64,000 nucleotides of DNA from Climacium dendroides (GCA_950106755.1 OX467091.1:13843538-13907537), one strand, 5' to 3'; counted from the stretch's first letter, positions 12,390 through 24,659 are shown. The notes: generated from the sequence alone by a model not told the origin. Translations and numbers: made by a program.

Positions 12390-12511
12390 AATATGTTCCT
12401 TTTTAATGTTAGGGGGTGATGCGTGCAATGTGAATTTGGTTCAGAAGTACGTCTAAATTCATTCCTAAGACCACAACAACAATACTCTTTAAGACCAAGT
12501 GAGAACAGACG
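12390..12511. mobile_element. Internally deleted copy of the 721-955 MITE, inverted
   Basis: Read on the minus strand, both ends and the sub-terminal sequence (GGTCTTAGGAAYGAATTTAGAC) match the element at 721-955, but the middle is missing, leaving about 122 bp. The target duplication is no longer clear. Confidence 0.65.
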
Positions 12512-12759
12512 TTTATTGTTTGAGGGTCACTGTTAAATTATTTTTCTAAGTTGCATTTTATAATACACCTTCACAACTTTGGAAATCTGGACTCCCCCTG
12601 GTCCCCTCAAGGGGGCATACTGGGGGTGGTTAATGGGGAATTGGGGATGAATTGTTTTCCCCTTTTGGGAGGTGGGTGGGTGGAAATTCAATACTTGAAT
12701 TTTGTGGGAAAAAAAAAGTTTTTTTCTTTAAAAATTTAAAAAGCACCCCTGCTGGAATT

Positions 12760-13330
12760 AGGGGTAACTACCCTACGTGACGTCACCCGTTGACGAAGAT
12801 CCGCACTGAGCATGGCCCACAATGCCTGGGAGCGGAGTTGACTCTCTCTATCCACCACGTGTCCTTCTCCTCCCCAGTTTCAAATTACAAATCCCCCGCC
12901 ACTTCTCTCTCTCCCGCTCTTCTTCCTCCCTTTGCCTTGGGTTTTGGGCCTCCTGAAATCTACGATCCTGAAATCTACGTTTGTGGGACGTTTGTAAGTT
13001 AGTTAGTTATGTCACGGGCCTGGGAACGGTTGCTTGGGTGTTCCCAGTTCCATATCCGCCGTCGATTTCATCACCCGGTTGTACATTTCTGTCAGAGTTT
13101 GGAATTCTGGGCCCCTTGGATTTGTTGGTTTGTGCCTATGGTTTAAAACTTTGAATTCAAGGGATTTGGGGGCCAACCGGCCAAGGCACCACATTCGATT
13201 GCTTCGTTTTACCCTTCTTCATGCTCTTTGGATAGGATTGTTATGTAAATTTATTTTTTTATTAAGAATTAGTGCATTTAGAATAAAAGCGTCAGTGCGT
13301 GTGGAATTCGATAATTGTTGGAGAGATTGA
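12760..13330 (+). other. GC-rich island, promoter/leader-like, no gene supported
   Basis: Composition shifts sharply from the flanking AT-rich DNA. On the plus strand there is a G-box-like CCACGTGT at 12,857, then a C/T-rich stretch (12,905-12,945) like a plant 5' leader, and a splice-donor-like TTTGTAAGTTAG near 12,990. The open frames 12,790-13,002, 13,034-13,330 and their minus shadows match nothing I know. Candidate functions are the promoter and first exon of a non-coding transcript, or a relic of a lost gene. It could also hold the 3' end of the RAF2-like transcript, since AATAAA motifs read on the minus strand at about 13,250-13,262. Confidence 0.35.
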
Positions 13331-14087
13331 TCCATCCATCCGTTTTGATGACTAATTTTTGAGTTTTGGATGGTACCTTTCAGCTTCTGAGGTTTGAAGT
13401 CACTGGGAAAATAAAATGCATTCCGAATCGAGAAGAGAAAACTTTGGTCAAAGATCCTCCTGGGTGAAGAGATTCTGGGGGTAATTCCTACTAATTACGC
13501 CAGACACGGAGAGTGTAACCTTTGGTACCTCTGAAATTGGTCCACATTAACTTTTCCAAATTGGTTGTAAACTGAAACCCAGGTCGTTTGGAAGCTGAAA
13601 GCCTTTGCAAGATAGTCCAAACATTCATTGGCAGCACTTGCCAGGATTGCTTAGGTATTGACTGGTTTCATTATTTGTCAACGCTTAAGTAAGGCTCCGA
13701 TTGTGCACCTTTGCAAATCCAATAAATTGAAGGGGGTCCCGGCCTTGCACATCTCTCAATACAAACAAAATTACTCCCAACCTCTGCAATCAATGGCATG
13801 GAGTAAGCTGTTGGAATTACACCAGCTTTGTCACTGGTCGACTACCGAAGTATCACGGACGATGATGCATAGATTGTAAAGCTTCGTCAAGACCGATGCA
13901 ATAAATATATTACGATGGAGGCCTTGCGTGGTAAGGTATCGATGAACAAAGGAGCTCAATTCTCTTTAAAATGGAAAGATTTGGTATATGGAAGGTTCAC
14001 TCAGCTTACTACAATGAAATTAATACCTAACGTTTTGTTGGCAGTTCCAGTGCGATGTGAATCCTTGCATGCGAAGTCCAATCACTT
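13331..14087 (-). other. Downstream flank / possible 3' UTR of the RAF2-like gene
   Basis: No coding sequence is evident. Composition is gene-like rather than desert-like. Its position immediately after the stop codon of the minus-strand RAF2-like gene makes a 3' UTR the simplest reading. Where the transcript ends is not settled. Confidence 0.4.
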
Positions 14088-16129
14088 CTAAAACCATGTC
14101 CGGAGCTTCTTGGATAGATCTTTTGTTTCAACTTGATCCAGCTTTGATGCATATATGAAGTCATTTTCACTCAAGCCCCCTGCATACGCCAATTACGGGT
14201 AATTAGACGAGGCAACATCCAACCATTCACAACCCTGCAATTCTAGCTCTTGCCCCTTAGTCCTAGTATGTGAAGTAGTAATAATTACTGCCCATGGTTC
14301 ATAGGAAAATTAAGATCTTGCAGAGAAAATTCAGTGCTTGAGTAATGACATTCAAATTTAGAAGGCTCACCTATTGATGAAGTCCAGACCTCTACTCTAA
14401 CTTTGTTGTTCTCCAGAGTTTGAATCTCATGTCGGTAGTTCTCAGCATCTGCTACCTTACCTAAGCGGGAGTAAAGCTCAGCAACCGAATCAGAATCTTT
14501 CAAATTCCAGTCACACTGGAGCTTAAGAGGTTCACTTGAACCTTGATTGATTAGTCTCCAACCTACAACCTGTTCAATTCAGTTTCTAAATTAAACCTTC
14601 ACTTGTCCCATGATACGACTGAACTGTGCACCAACAACCCCTAATGGATTATGTAAGTAGTTTAGTTACGAACACATCCACCAAACAACAAGTTTGCGAC
14701 TTCCTAAAATTGGGATTCTATTAGGAGATACTGTTCACTCTCCATCACGCAGTCTCAACATTCTCATAAGTTTTCAGAATTCTCTAGATCAATATTGAGG
14801 ATCAATGTCCGCAGGCAGAATTTAAGCAGGATGGTACATGAACTAATTTTGAAATAATCCAAGACTACAAGTTGAGGATATCAAATACATGCGCACTCAC
14901 CAAGTATTAGACATGAAAGGATAACATCAAATTACCTTTCGAAGCAAAGCTTTAGCCTCAGCTTCAGAGAATGGAGCTGCATCCACTGGAAGAGGTTTGA
15001 TTGATTTCTCAGAAAGACTCAAGGTAGCCAAGGTTGGAACTAAAATTTGATGATCGGTCGTCGAGTTACCAAGTGTTTTCTCCCCAAAGTTACTTCCTAA
15101 CTCCTCTGCGAAGTCAAAACGAAGACATAATAATAAGCAATGTACTTTGATCATCTGAAAAACTAACCCTACCCAGAAAAGACAGTTCATGTCAATCACC
15201 TCATTCCAAGCAATTCAAAACAGAGAGCATACGAAACATTCCAGTCTGTTCAAGCACCTCGCACGGCGACAACCGCCGCCAAAATTGCTCTATCCTAAAT
15301 CCACCGAGGATCTGGTAGGCCATCAGAGCCAATTTCTCTGCATATGACCAACGATACGTGTCAAAATGCTCTATTCCAATCCTCCATTAATTCCTTTTTC
15401 AGTTGACGCCCGCTCGAGCGCCATTTTCAAAAATGATGACACGTTGAGAACCTCCGCTCTTGAATGAACTTGTCGTCAATCTCCGTAGAATTTACACTAA
15501 CAGAGTTTCCACCTTCCCTAAAAATATACATCACTCCGAGATTTCTTGGCAGAATGTATCCACTATTGAAGGGAAGGAGGGAGAAAAGAAAAGAAAAACT
15601 GAAAAAAACTCTCGAAATTTCTTTCATCTCAGCAACATCAATTCTCGAAAGGATTTATATAACTTCGAAATATTGTCAACACTAGAATTTGGTGCCTCGG
15701 ACATTTAACATGAAATCATTGAATAATAACCTGTCTTCGAAGCAAACGAGATTATATCATCCACCTCTCAAACCTTCCCTTGCCTACCAAACCCCAAGGC
15801 ATTCGATTCATGCATCAGCACCGTACCTCCGGAGAATCCAGCCTCGGGACCAAGCTCGGACCTACGGGGAAGTTGAGCACAAGGAAAGGAACATCATTCA
15901 CACCTGGATATGGATCTCGAGCTCCGAAATCGCCTAGACCGCCGCTGTTGGCGCGCACCGTAAACCTCTCCGTCCCGCTTCTTCTCCTTCCAACGGCAAC
16001 CACGCGAGGTCTGAAGCTCGCACTGGAGCTGGTGCTGGGGCCCAAGAGATGCCGAGGCTGCGACGTTGTGCAGTGCGAGGTGCAGAACGCCATCGCCGTC
16101 GTCGTCGTCGTCGCCATAGCCATCGCCAT
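14088..16129 (-). CDS. RAF2: Plastid pterin-4a-carbinolamine-dehydratase-like protein, RAF2/SDIRIP1 type
   Basis: Four exons, all GT-AG: 16,129-15,904, 15,105-14,936, 14,569-14,371 and 14,179-14,088, giving 228 residues. Translation starts at the first ATG (MAMAMATTTT); the upstream open frame has no ATG. Residues 1 to about 60 form a Ser/Thr/Arg-rich transit peptide ending near FTVRA. Next comes GDFGARDPYP (66-75) and SNFGEKTLGN (80-89), a stretch typical of the plant RAF2 (At5g51110) family, then ILVP and LSL motifs. The PCD fold runs from about 121 to 222, with GWRL, KLQCDWNLKD, EVWTSSIGGLSENDF and ASKLD. The HHP catalytic motif is absent (AENYRHEIQ instead), as in RAF2-type proteins, so enzyme activity is doubtful. 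Known members assist Rubisco accumulation in chloroplasts, and one (SDIRIP1) is linked to ABA signalling. Function here is by homology. Divergence in the helix region could mean a paralogue. Confidence 0.88.
14180..14370 (-). other. Intron 3 of the RAF2-like gene, readable if retained
   Basis: The donor ATAG/GTGAGC is strong and the acceptor is TATGCAG. If this intron is retained, the frame stays open for 28 codons and stops at 14,285. That gives a 226-residue protein that keeps most of the PCD fold but loses the conserved GGLSxNDF strand and helix. Correct splicing restores the family C-terminus, so I take the spliced form as the main product. Confidence 0.6.
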
Positions 16130-16260
16130 CGCCGTTGAGGTTCGGCGACAACGCTTCAACCAGAGCGCCTTATCTTAATTCGTAGCTGTTTCTATGTGGA
16201 ACTGGCGCCCCGGTGCTACACTTCATCCTTACCCCTTTATCCTATCCTGAAGAGAAAGAA
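16130..16260 (-). promoter_or_regulatory. Upstream region of the RAF2-like gene with GATAA (I-box-like) motifs
   Basis: On the minus strand, AAGATAAGG lies at 16,176-16,168 and GGATAGGATAAAG at about 16,248-16,236, close to the start codon. GATAA I-boxes are common upstream of light-regulated plastid-protein genes. The first motif may lie in the leader. No TATA box is obvious. Confidence 0.35.
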
Positions 16261-18505
16261 ATAACTTTAAGTCCAACTTTTTCTTAAGCTTAGAGGTTGG
16301 CGTGCATTAAGAGTCTTTTCATCTTGGGTCCTACAATAAAACCTGAAGATCATGAATGAGTTATAATAGACATGTAAAATGATTTGATGATTTGATATTT
16401 ATAATGCATAAATTATGGTATAAGTTTTATTAAAGATAATAGGACTGCATACCTAAGTTAGAAGGGAGACTTTATGAATTTTTTTGTTTCCTAAATTTTT
16501 CCTAAAATCATAGTAGTTGTAGAGTTATTATGTTTGACTTTTGCAAAAAAAATTGAGAATTTTGAGTGTTGACCTATGTTTATCATGATAGATCAATGTT
16601 GTTTAGTAATGGTTTTTTGTTTTCTAATTTATGTTTTTGTAATAATATGATATGTGAGAGGAATATTTGATTACTATGTTATGAAGAGTCTGAAGAGTGT
16701 GATTGACAACATTTTTTTGGTAACAAGAGGATTTTGTATAGATCACTGTCTAATTGTATATGTATGGTTCCTCTAACACCACCAACTGTAACTACTATAA
16801 GAGGTGTAACCCTCCATCCAATGTTATTGATATTATCTATAAAAAGATGATACTCAATTGTTGGTTTTTAGTGTTTCTGCTTCTTGAGTATCTTTCATTA
16901 TAATAAGTGAATTCTAATAATTGTTTTTGGTGATATTGGGTTGGTTTTAATGGTGAGGGTGTTGATATTGTGTGTTTTTTATGCATAATAAATCAAGGTA
17001 AAGCTTAGCATTGCAATTGCAATTTATATTAGGTTGGTAAAAAAATGATAGTAGCCATGGTAGTACAATTTGTTTAGGTGGAATTTTTTTCAAATTTGTC
17101 GACATTCACCAATGCAAAGCATCTTGTAGTTGTATATGACATTATCAATTTGCATATTTCTTGTAATGCTTTGTTTATCTTTTAATATGTGGTGATTTTA
17201 TATGAGGTTCTATACACTATAGGAGTACATGTATCCAAGTGTCTATTTGTTTTAGGTTACATAGTGGGCATTTTGCAAATGTGTATTCTATTGACCGAAA
17301 GAGATGTTTATGGGCTTGACCCATATATTGTCTATATTGGAATTTTAGTAATTGTATAATTTGTGCATTTATAATGGTGGGATTGGTTCAAAATTGATTT
17401 GGTCTATGGTAATGTGTGGTTATGTTTTCTATCCATTTGTTGATGGATGATAATTTGTAAGTTATATCAATGTTTTCTTTAGTTTTCTTTTGGTCTAAAT
17501 AAGATTTTAGGAAGTGAATTGGTCCTTTATATGACATGCGTTATTGGAAGAACCAATCATCTCTGTATAAGCTCTTTCTTAAATTTTTGCATAATTTTGT
17601 AAGAGCTTTATAAATATAGATTTAATCTAAATTAAACTTTTGTCAATTTCAAATAGAGGATTTTGTATACCAACCCAAGTTGAGGGCTTCTATATGGTAT
17701 ATAGTATATTTGAAGGTGATATAGTTTTAATATTAAAATAATTTCAAAATAAAATATATTGATTATTGAATTTTTGTTTGAATATTTTTTTTCAATATTT
17801 TAGTACATATTTTGTATTTTAAGTGTAAAATGCATAATAGTATACATAGTCCCTACTAGACCTTTAAAGTGTGCAAAACAAAATTTTATCATTTATTATG
17901 CTAGTTATCATTTTGATTGTTGAAGAAAAAATGGTGTTTAAGGAAGTTGCCAATTCTAACCAAAAAAATATTTATTTATAATAACAAGACCCTTATTTCA
18001 ACCTATTAGATCCTAATTTCAACCTTTTTTCAAATCCCTATAGACATATTTTATTTATGATAACATAGGATTGATTTAGGTATGCAAATCAATCTTCAAA
18101 TTTTCATAGTTTATTTGTACTATGCAAAATGCATGCCAAAAAATCTAGTGAATTTCCTTTTGACTTTTGATGAGGTCTAAAAAAAATTAGATAGCATAAT
18201 AATAGAAATAATGCTCAAAAACTTATTTGGACAATAATTGATATAGTTATTATAGATGTGAATTTTAAGATGGTTGAAATCTATCTAATAGATATCATCA
18301 AGTCTTTACCCAAATAAAAGTCGTGATAATATTCTTGAATCTTCTCATGACAATTATGCAAACATTTTAATTGGCATAATATTTTATTTCCACTCATATT
18401 TGCATGAAATATGTGGGAAGAGGATTGTGAATTTGAGTGTCTTGTCTTTTGAGTGGATCAGTGCATAGTGAGGCAAAGATTTTCCCCAAATTAAATATTT
18501 TTTAA
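16261..18505. other. AT-rich intergenic DNA
   Basis: No gene, element boundary or long frame is supported here. The left 200 bp may still contain regulatory DNA of the RAF2-like gene. Confidence 0.5.
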
Positions 18506-18510
18506 AATTT

Positions 18511-18591
18511 TCCAACCCAACCCAAATCCACTCAATTCAAACCCAATCCAAATCCACTCAACTCAAACCCAACCCAAACCCTAATTCTACT
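18511..18591. repeat. C/A-rich minisatellite
   Basis: About three imperfect units of 22-26 bp, each with AAACCCAA and ATCCACTCAA motifs. The last reads AAACCCTAA, which resembles a plant telomere repeat once only, so it is not an interstitial telomere array. Confidence 0.7.
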
Positions 18592-18699
18592 TTCCCACAC
18601 AATTTGTAATTTCAAATTAATATAGAATTTTGCAATTAATATGGGATTTTGTACCCCTTGTCCATATTTATAATATGTATATATATGTCTTGTATAGTT

Positions 18700-18845
18700 T
18701 TATTTGTACTCATATCTATATCTGTCTTCTATACATGTGCCCATATCTGTCCTTTATATCCGTCTTCTATATCTGTATCCATACTTGTATTTGTATCTGT
18801 ATTATATATCAATATCCATACTTGTATTTGTATTCATATCCCAGA
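18700..18845. repeat. TATCTGT/TATCCATAC pyrimidine-biased minisatellite
   Basis: Irregular tandem units of TATCTGTC and a repeated 21-bp block, TATCCATACTTGTATTTG plus TAT, at about 18,776 and 18,813. The overlapping Tyr/Ile/Cys-rich open frames at 18,630-18,870 are translations of the repeat and not genes. Confidence 0.75.
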
Positions 18846-19877
18846 TCTACGACTTAGAGATTGGTTTTAGTTTTTTTCTATAAAAAGATTCATGGTCTAG
18901 GATTTTTGAAAATCAAAAGTGAGAGGGGGCAAGGAGGGTGTTTGTATCTTTTCACTAGATAGTGAATTACATCTCATAATAAATGCAATAATTTTTATAA
19001 TCATATTATATATATTGAATTATAAAATTTATTATGTATTCATATGCTAATAAAGAAATTTATTGTACCTAAGGAATATAAAACCTTTTGAAAAAGTAGG
19101 CCATCAAAAATTGGTGCTCAAACATATTTTGCATGTTTTTTGTTCTTAAATGATGAATAAAATACACCAATCTCAATTTGGACTTTTAATATTATTAATT
19201 TTACAAAAAAATTGATAAAATTGTAAAAGTTCAATCTAAAAGTTGTATAGAAATTTTTATGCAAAGACTTGAGAAATCTTGAAATTAAGTGATTTGTTAT
19301 AGTTTTGTGATCAAATTTCATTGTCATCAATAAAATCATGTTTTCATTATAAGTGTGATTTTCTTTATAAAGGTATATAAAATAAAAATATAAAGTTTAT
19401 GTGTACATGAATTTAGTGTTTAGAGTGCATGTATTTATTGAACTTAGATAATAATTTAAAATTAAGTTAGAGTGCTCAAAATCTACACTTGTTCTAAAAT
19501 TGTCTTCTAACAAAAGATTACATTATAAGATCTAGGAGATCTATGGTGAGCATTTTAAGAAAGGGATGCTTTTAGAACACTAAACTATGCCCAGTTTTAT
19601 AGGAATTCAAAAAATATAAACAAAAATAGATAGATGTGACTTATATTATTTATTCAAACAAAATTGACCAAAAAGTGTTTTGAAAGGGCAATTGTTTTGA
19701 AATTCTTAATGAGTGCTTAGAAAGGTGACTTAAAGAACACCACTTTAATTCTAGATTGTCCAATCAACCAATTTGGAATTACTCTCATCCTTTTCATGAG
19801 CCATACTACGCAACAAAATGTTTATTTCATACATCTATAATTTGAAAAAAAATTGTTTCAATTTTCTAAAAATTATA
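18846..19877. other. AT-rich intergenic DNA
   Basis: Nothing recognisable. The 73-codon minus frame at 19,118-19,339 is lysine- and phenylalanine-rich, as expected from chance translation of AT-rich DNA. Confidence 0.5.
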
Positions 19878-20435
19878 CTTCCTCCATTCTAAAATGATCT
19901 TCATGTTGGCCTTAATTTTTTGTCCCAAAATGATCTTCCTATTGTACTTTGTGATGTTACAAATTGGTCATATTTGGTTTTAAGTTGCTATTTGGGACCA
20001 ACAAAACAACTCCAAGTGTATCCATGCATGTAGTCATCAATCAAACAACAAATGAAATGACTAAAGGGGCCAATCAATATTGTTCATTCTTACTTTTTGC
20101 ATCACTTTGAATATCTCCTAATTGAAAGGGATGAAGCTTAGGGAGGCAGAACAAAGAGCCACACATAGTCTTGGACATGAATTAAGTGCCTACAAAATGA
20201 TGACCTCACACTCAACAATTAATTGATCAATGATGCTTCTTCAAAATGCCCCCCAAAATCTACTTTCAATATTTCAAAACTACACTTTGAAAAGGGCTTT
20301 AGAACTCAAAGTTACTAGAATGCTAGGAATTCACCAAACTTTGCTTATATTGCAAAATTGGTTCTTAAAATGTTATTTTTAGCCTTAATTTAGAACATTA
20401 TGTCAAATAGAAAGATCATTTTGGGACAGAGTTAG
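19878..20435. mobile_element. Stowaway-like (Tc1/mariner) MITE, 558 bp
   Basis: The left end reads CTTCCTCCATTCTAAAATGA and the right end, reverse-complemented, CTAACTCTGTCCCAAAATGA, both continuing TCTT. This resembles the Stowaway CTCCCTCCGTCCCAAAAT terminus. TA flanks both ends (19,876-19,877, 20,436-20,437). A second internal copy of the terminal motif lies at about 19,920-19,945. It is longer than typical Stowaways and encodes nothing evident. Confidence 0.7.
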
Positions 20436-20879
20436 TAGAATATACATTTCTCAATATGCAAAAATCATATACAAGAACTCCAAAAATTGAATTTATATTT
20501 TGTTTATTCATTCTATGTGTTGTACTTTGAAAATGAGTAAACAAATACAAATGTTGTAGTATCCTACATACACTACAATCCTAAAAAGCTCAAAGCAAAA
20601 AAAATTACAGTTTAAGGTATGTGAATTTCAAATCTATTCACCCCTATAGACTCAATTGTTTGACTAGTTTTCAAAAGCACTCAAAAAATTGAGCGGCAAT
20701 GAATACATCATTGAAACCCACTCCATTGGTATTGTTAAAATTTGGCATACATATGCTTCAAAAATAAATATACAAAGAGAGAAAAAGATGAAGTGTAGAT
20801 AATATTAATTTAAATGGAATTTAAAGATTCTTACCCCTGAAAGGACCAAGGCCTTTTTTCTACCAAAAAATACTCAAAA

Positions 20880-21230
20880 CTACAATTTCTATAGAAAATT
20901 ATAAAATATTTTGAATTTTTTTTTGTATATCTAATCGTAAGATCCTACATCTAACTAGTTTAAAATTGTGTGGAAAAATTTCAAAATTTTTGACCGCATA
21001 GATTACAATATATTTGTGTTTAAAGTGGAAAAAATAAGTTTTTTAGCACATTGTGGGATTAGATTTTTTGACTTTGAACCCTCTTAACTTAAATTTTTTG
21101 TACTACAAAGTTTTGAGGTTTAAATCTTTATGATGGGGAATTGAGTTGAGAGTATAGGAAAAAAAAGAATTTCAGAAATACTTAATTTTCATTCTTAAAA
21201 AAATTGTTAAGTAGCTATAGGTATGAGATA
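20880..21230 (-). repeat. Dispersed repeat family R6, copy a
   Basis: The reverse complement matches 42,720-43,050 and 28,300-28,640, with a weaker partial match at 47,330-47,470. Shared marks are TTAACTTAAATTTTTTG, GTTTTGAGGTTTRAATCTTTATRAT and an end reading TTGTTAAGTAG. It is non-coding debris of an unidentified element. Confidence 0.65.
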
Positions 21231-22289
21231 GAAGGAAAATCTAAATTATTAATGTCTTTAAAATAGAATTTAACTGCACTAATCTCAGTGGTGAGATTAT
21301 TCTAAGGAGCAAACTAAATAATGCAAAGTTTTTTTTTAAATCGTAAAAAACTGTATTAAAAAATGAATCTTGGTTATTTTTTCAAGAAGATGCTCTAATT
21401 GTCCCCAAAGCAAGATTATCTATAACTTTCTCATAACAAATCCAGATGGAATGAATCAAAAATTTACAGGTAAACAAAAATATAATCTATAAGAAAAAAA
21501 TCAATTTTTTTTTTAATTTTCAAATATTTTTTTGTTACCCCCTCTCCCCTATTTTGAGCTTATTCGGGCATAACTTTTGTTCCTAGGGACCAATTGAAAA
21601 AAAAATTATATTCACATGAAGCTAATCAATTTTTCTATATTCAAAAAAAGTCATGAGAAAATTCAGCCTGTAGGTACTTGCCCAAAATCTCATTTGTCCC
21701 CTGAAGGGACAATGATCCTTTAGGGGTTAATGAATCAAAGATTTGAGACCTCATTCACTATAATAGTTGATTTATTGGTTGAAATTTAAAATGTATTTAG
21801 CAACCAAAACTATTTTTTTAGCTCACAATTTTTTGGAATTCAAGATGTCTATTTGTAAGGGCATTTTTACAATACATTTTTTGGGATTATAGATGTAATT
21901 TAATAAGACATGACAACAACCATTTGATACCAAACATTTGAATCATTTTAAATAAGTACTGAAATAGAATTAAACTTAATACATTTAATATATATTTTTA
22001 GTGTGTTGATTCTTTAATTTCAATTTCTTTATTAAATTCATGACTAAATTTTTTTATTGCACTTTATTACACATCTTCACATTTTTGGGTCTAAAATTGC
22101 CCATAGAGTTTTTAAAATTTTGCATATTCAAATCTATTATATAAGATGACATTGTATTCTTCAATGCAATTTTGTTTTATATTTTAAAGTTGAAAGATTT
22201 CAGAATAATTTTATAGACCAAAAATTTCAATTTCAAAAATTCATAATAATTTTCCTATGACTCCGTCTAATATGGAGGAGTGTTATTTT
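21231..22289. other. AT-rich intergenic DNA
   Basis: No gene seen. It contains a small near-palindrome, TTGTCCCCTGAAGGGACAA, at about 21,687-21,705. Confidence 0.5.
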
Positions 22290-22520
22290 GTGAGCCCAAG
22301 ATCACGAGTATATGACCTTAAAAACTATACACCTATGATATAGGGGTCTATATTATAAAAAAATTCAATGATTATAGGATACCTATGGTATAAATACCTA
22401 TATTATAGGTGTTTATGTCATAAGCACCTTCAATGGTTGTAGGATATCTACTCATACATATGCTCAAGGCTCATATGCTTGCATTTCTATGCTCACATGC
22501 TAGTATTGTTGCACATTCAT
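22290..22520 (+). repeat. Dispersed repeat R5, copy a
   Basis: About 150 bp of it is an inverted copy of 26,940-27,095. Shared marks are CCTTCAATGGTTGTAGGATATCT and CATATGCTTGCATTT, then GCTCACATGCTAG. It also contains an internal tandem duplication around TATAGGATACCTATGGTATAA. Confidence 0.6.
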
Positions 22521-24258
22521 CTACTTTCATATTCATTGACATACTTTATTTAACATCTTTTAACAACATTAACTAAAGGTTGAAACATCTAATTGCAACA
22601 CCATCCATACTTTAAAACATTAAAAATGGATTTGAATTCCAACTTCTATGACTCAAAACTACAACTTTTCGAAAGCAAAGAATGAGAGGTGGAGAGCAAG
22701 ATTTTTTTTCTTCAATACAAGGCTATAACTATAACTAAAGATTAACAATCCCTCTAAAGTTTCACAAGAATAGCTTTATATTGCAAAAAAGAAATCTTTG
22801 TGCAAATTTTTTTTAACCCATCGATGAAAGCTAAGACATTTTATGCTTCAAGGGTATCCACTCAAGGTAAGTCAAGTCTTATGTTTTGGATATCCTATAT
22901 TTGCAGCTTCAGAAATTTGCAAAATACTACTAGAGTGCCAAAGCGTTACAAATCACAAGGGTTGCATTTATCCTAAGTGCACTAATAATCTCATCCAATT
23001 TTTATACTCTATCAACCATTGATATGTTAGGACTGGAAAAGTACTACAATTAGGAATTACTACATTACACCTTATGCAATTGTAGTAAGAAAAAAATTGT
23101 TTTGAGGCTTGATTCTTATTTTGAGTGTAAATAGGGAATCATTATAATTTTTATAGTAAGTTGAATGTAAAAAAGGGAGTGAATAATAAATAAACTTATA
23201 AAAAGCCTTTGTAAGGATAGAAGTTAGAAAGAAACTTAGATACAAAGTATTGGCAATAAATTCTAGAGATTCCAAGGAGGGTGACTAATTGCCTAAAGAA
23301 GATAAATAGTCTTCTTCCTTGATTGACAATTAGCACATAATATGAACTTCAAGTTGAATAGAGAATTTTGTGACTCAAGTTATAGTAGTCAAATCTTCCA
23401 ATGTAAAATCAATTGTAAAATAGCTTTACAAAAAGTGTCAATTTATAATTTTTTTGTTGTTGTGCCATTGTACAGGTGTGCATTAAATTGTGATCATTGT
23501 AGTGTAAGTCTCTTAGATAGTGTACTAGACAATTGATTATGAAGTTTAAAGAAATTGGTTGTTAAATTGAAGATGAAGGCTATTTTTGAATAATTGGAAG
23601 TATTAAATGTATAAAGTTGGAAGATATGCATTATTTAGATAGTGAATCCAAAAGTTTAATTGTATTGCATTTTTTTAATAGGCATTGCTTATTTTTTTGA
23701 TACCATTATAGAATCATTCCATTTATAATTTCAATCATCCATTTAAGTCTTTTTGACCTTAATGTGACCTTAGTTGCTTTAACAATAGTCCTACTTGATC
23801 CTATTAAAAAGAACCCCCATTAGGAGAGTTACCATAGTCTTATTGCCTTGGTAGCTTTTTCCTTCTATAGCAACTCATAGTGCACTTGAAATTGCAAATT
23901 TCCTAAGTTACAATATTGTATCTGGTGGTCAAAGTTAGTGGAAAACATTACTAGTAGCAAGTGTAAAAAAAGATTTATATTGCTTTTTAAAAAATTGTAT
24001 AGAAAAAATGAATCCTTCTTTTCAGGCATTTGCCAAATCACAATTACCTACTTCAACCTTTAAATGTTGACAACGATATTTTGTGGCCAATAGATGACAA
24101 AGAATCCTTCTAGTGGGACAAAAGTGTAACTATTCATCCTCTACATTTCTTTTGTGAAAAAGGGAGGTCTTTTACAATAGTTTAACTTCCAATGAGTGGT
24201 TTTGCAATTTTTTAAGTGAATGATTTACACAGTTACCAAAGAGATGGTTTCCATTGTT
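22521..24258. other. AT-rich intergenic DNA
   Basis: No supported gene. Open frames at 23,072-23,275 (minus) and 23,342-23,536 (plus) lack start context, splice-joined partners and family motifs. Confidence 0.5.
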
Positions 24259-24538
24259 ACTACACTAAAATTGATAAATAGTGTTGGCTACACTAATTGT
24301 CAACAATAACACTAATTGTGATTTGCAAGGTTAGTGTTAGAACATTATTTATCCATTCTAACACTATTTTAGCTCTATAGTAAAATTTGGTCATTTCAAC
24401 ATTTCTACGAGAGTGCATTTAGTGTTAGATGGGAACAAAATATAGAAGTTGGAATGGTAATATAATAAGTTAAGGCTATGATCCAATTCACTACAACACT
24501 AATTATCACCCAACACTATTTACTAATTTTAGTGTAGT
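24259..24538. mobile_element. TIR MITE with CACTA-like ends, 280 bp
   Basis: The ends are inverted repeats of at least 28 bp, both starting ACTACACTAAAATT and continuing TAAATAGTGTTGG. The CACTA...TAGTG core recalls CACTA elements, but the 3-bp flanks (CTA, TAG) are not direct repeats. A TA target duplication just inside the ACTA end is the alternative. AACACTA motifs recur inside. Confidence 0.7.
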
Positions 24539-24659
24539 TCATTCTTTAAGGGTTAATTAATTATTTGGCAGTGAATGTTGACCTCGACCATTATACCCAT
24601 ATTACATCTAAAAGCAAGTGAATAAGCAATTCAACATGATCTCTATAATTATAATGAAT

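Noticed and set aside
14285..14503. Unspliced 3' reading of RAF2-like exon 3 as the true C-terminus
   Set aside because: A strong donor at 14,370 and an exon at 14,179-14,088 restore GGLSENDF and ASKLD, so the spliced form is the family-like one.
16130..16159. Upstream extension of the RAF2-like protein (KRCRRTSTA)
   Set aside because: The extended frame begins with TTG and not ATG; the first ATG is at 16,129.
18511..18591. Interstitial telomere-like array
   Set aside because: AAACCCTAA occurs only once; the units are 22-26 bp and not the 7-bp plant telomere repeat.
18630..18870. Cys/Tyr/Ile-rich frames that look like small membrane proteins
   Set aside because: They follow a tandem TATCTGT-type minisatellite; two overlapping frames look equally good, which is typical of repeats.
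21721..21731. AGGGGTTAA at 21,722, 43,157 and 62,040 as ends of further TTAA elements
   Set aside because: None has a matching inverted end with TTAA at a reasonable distance, so the motif alone is chance or belongs to another repeat.
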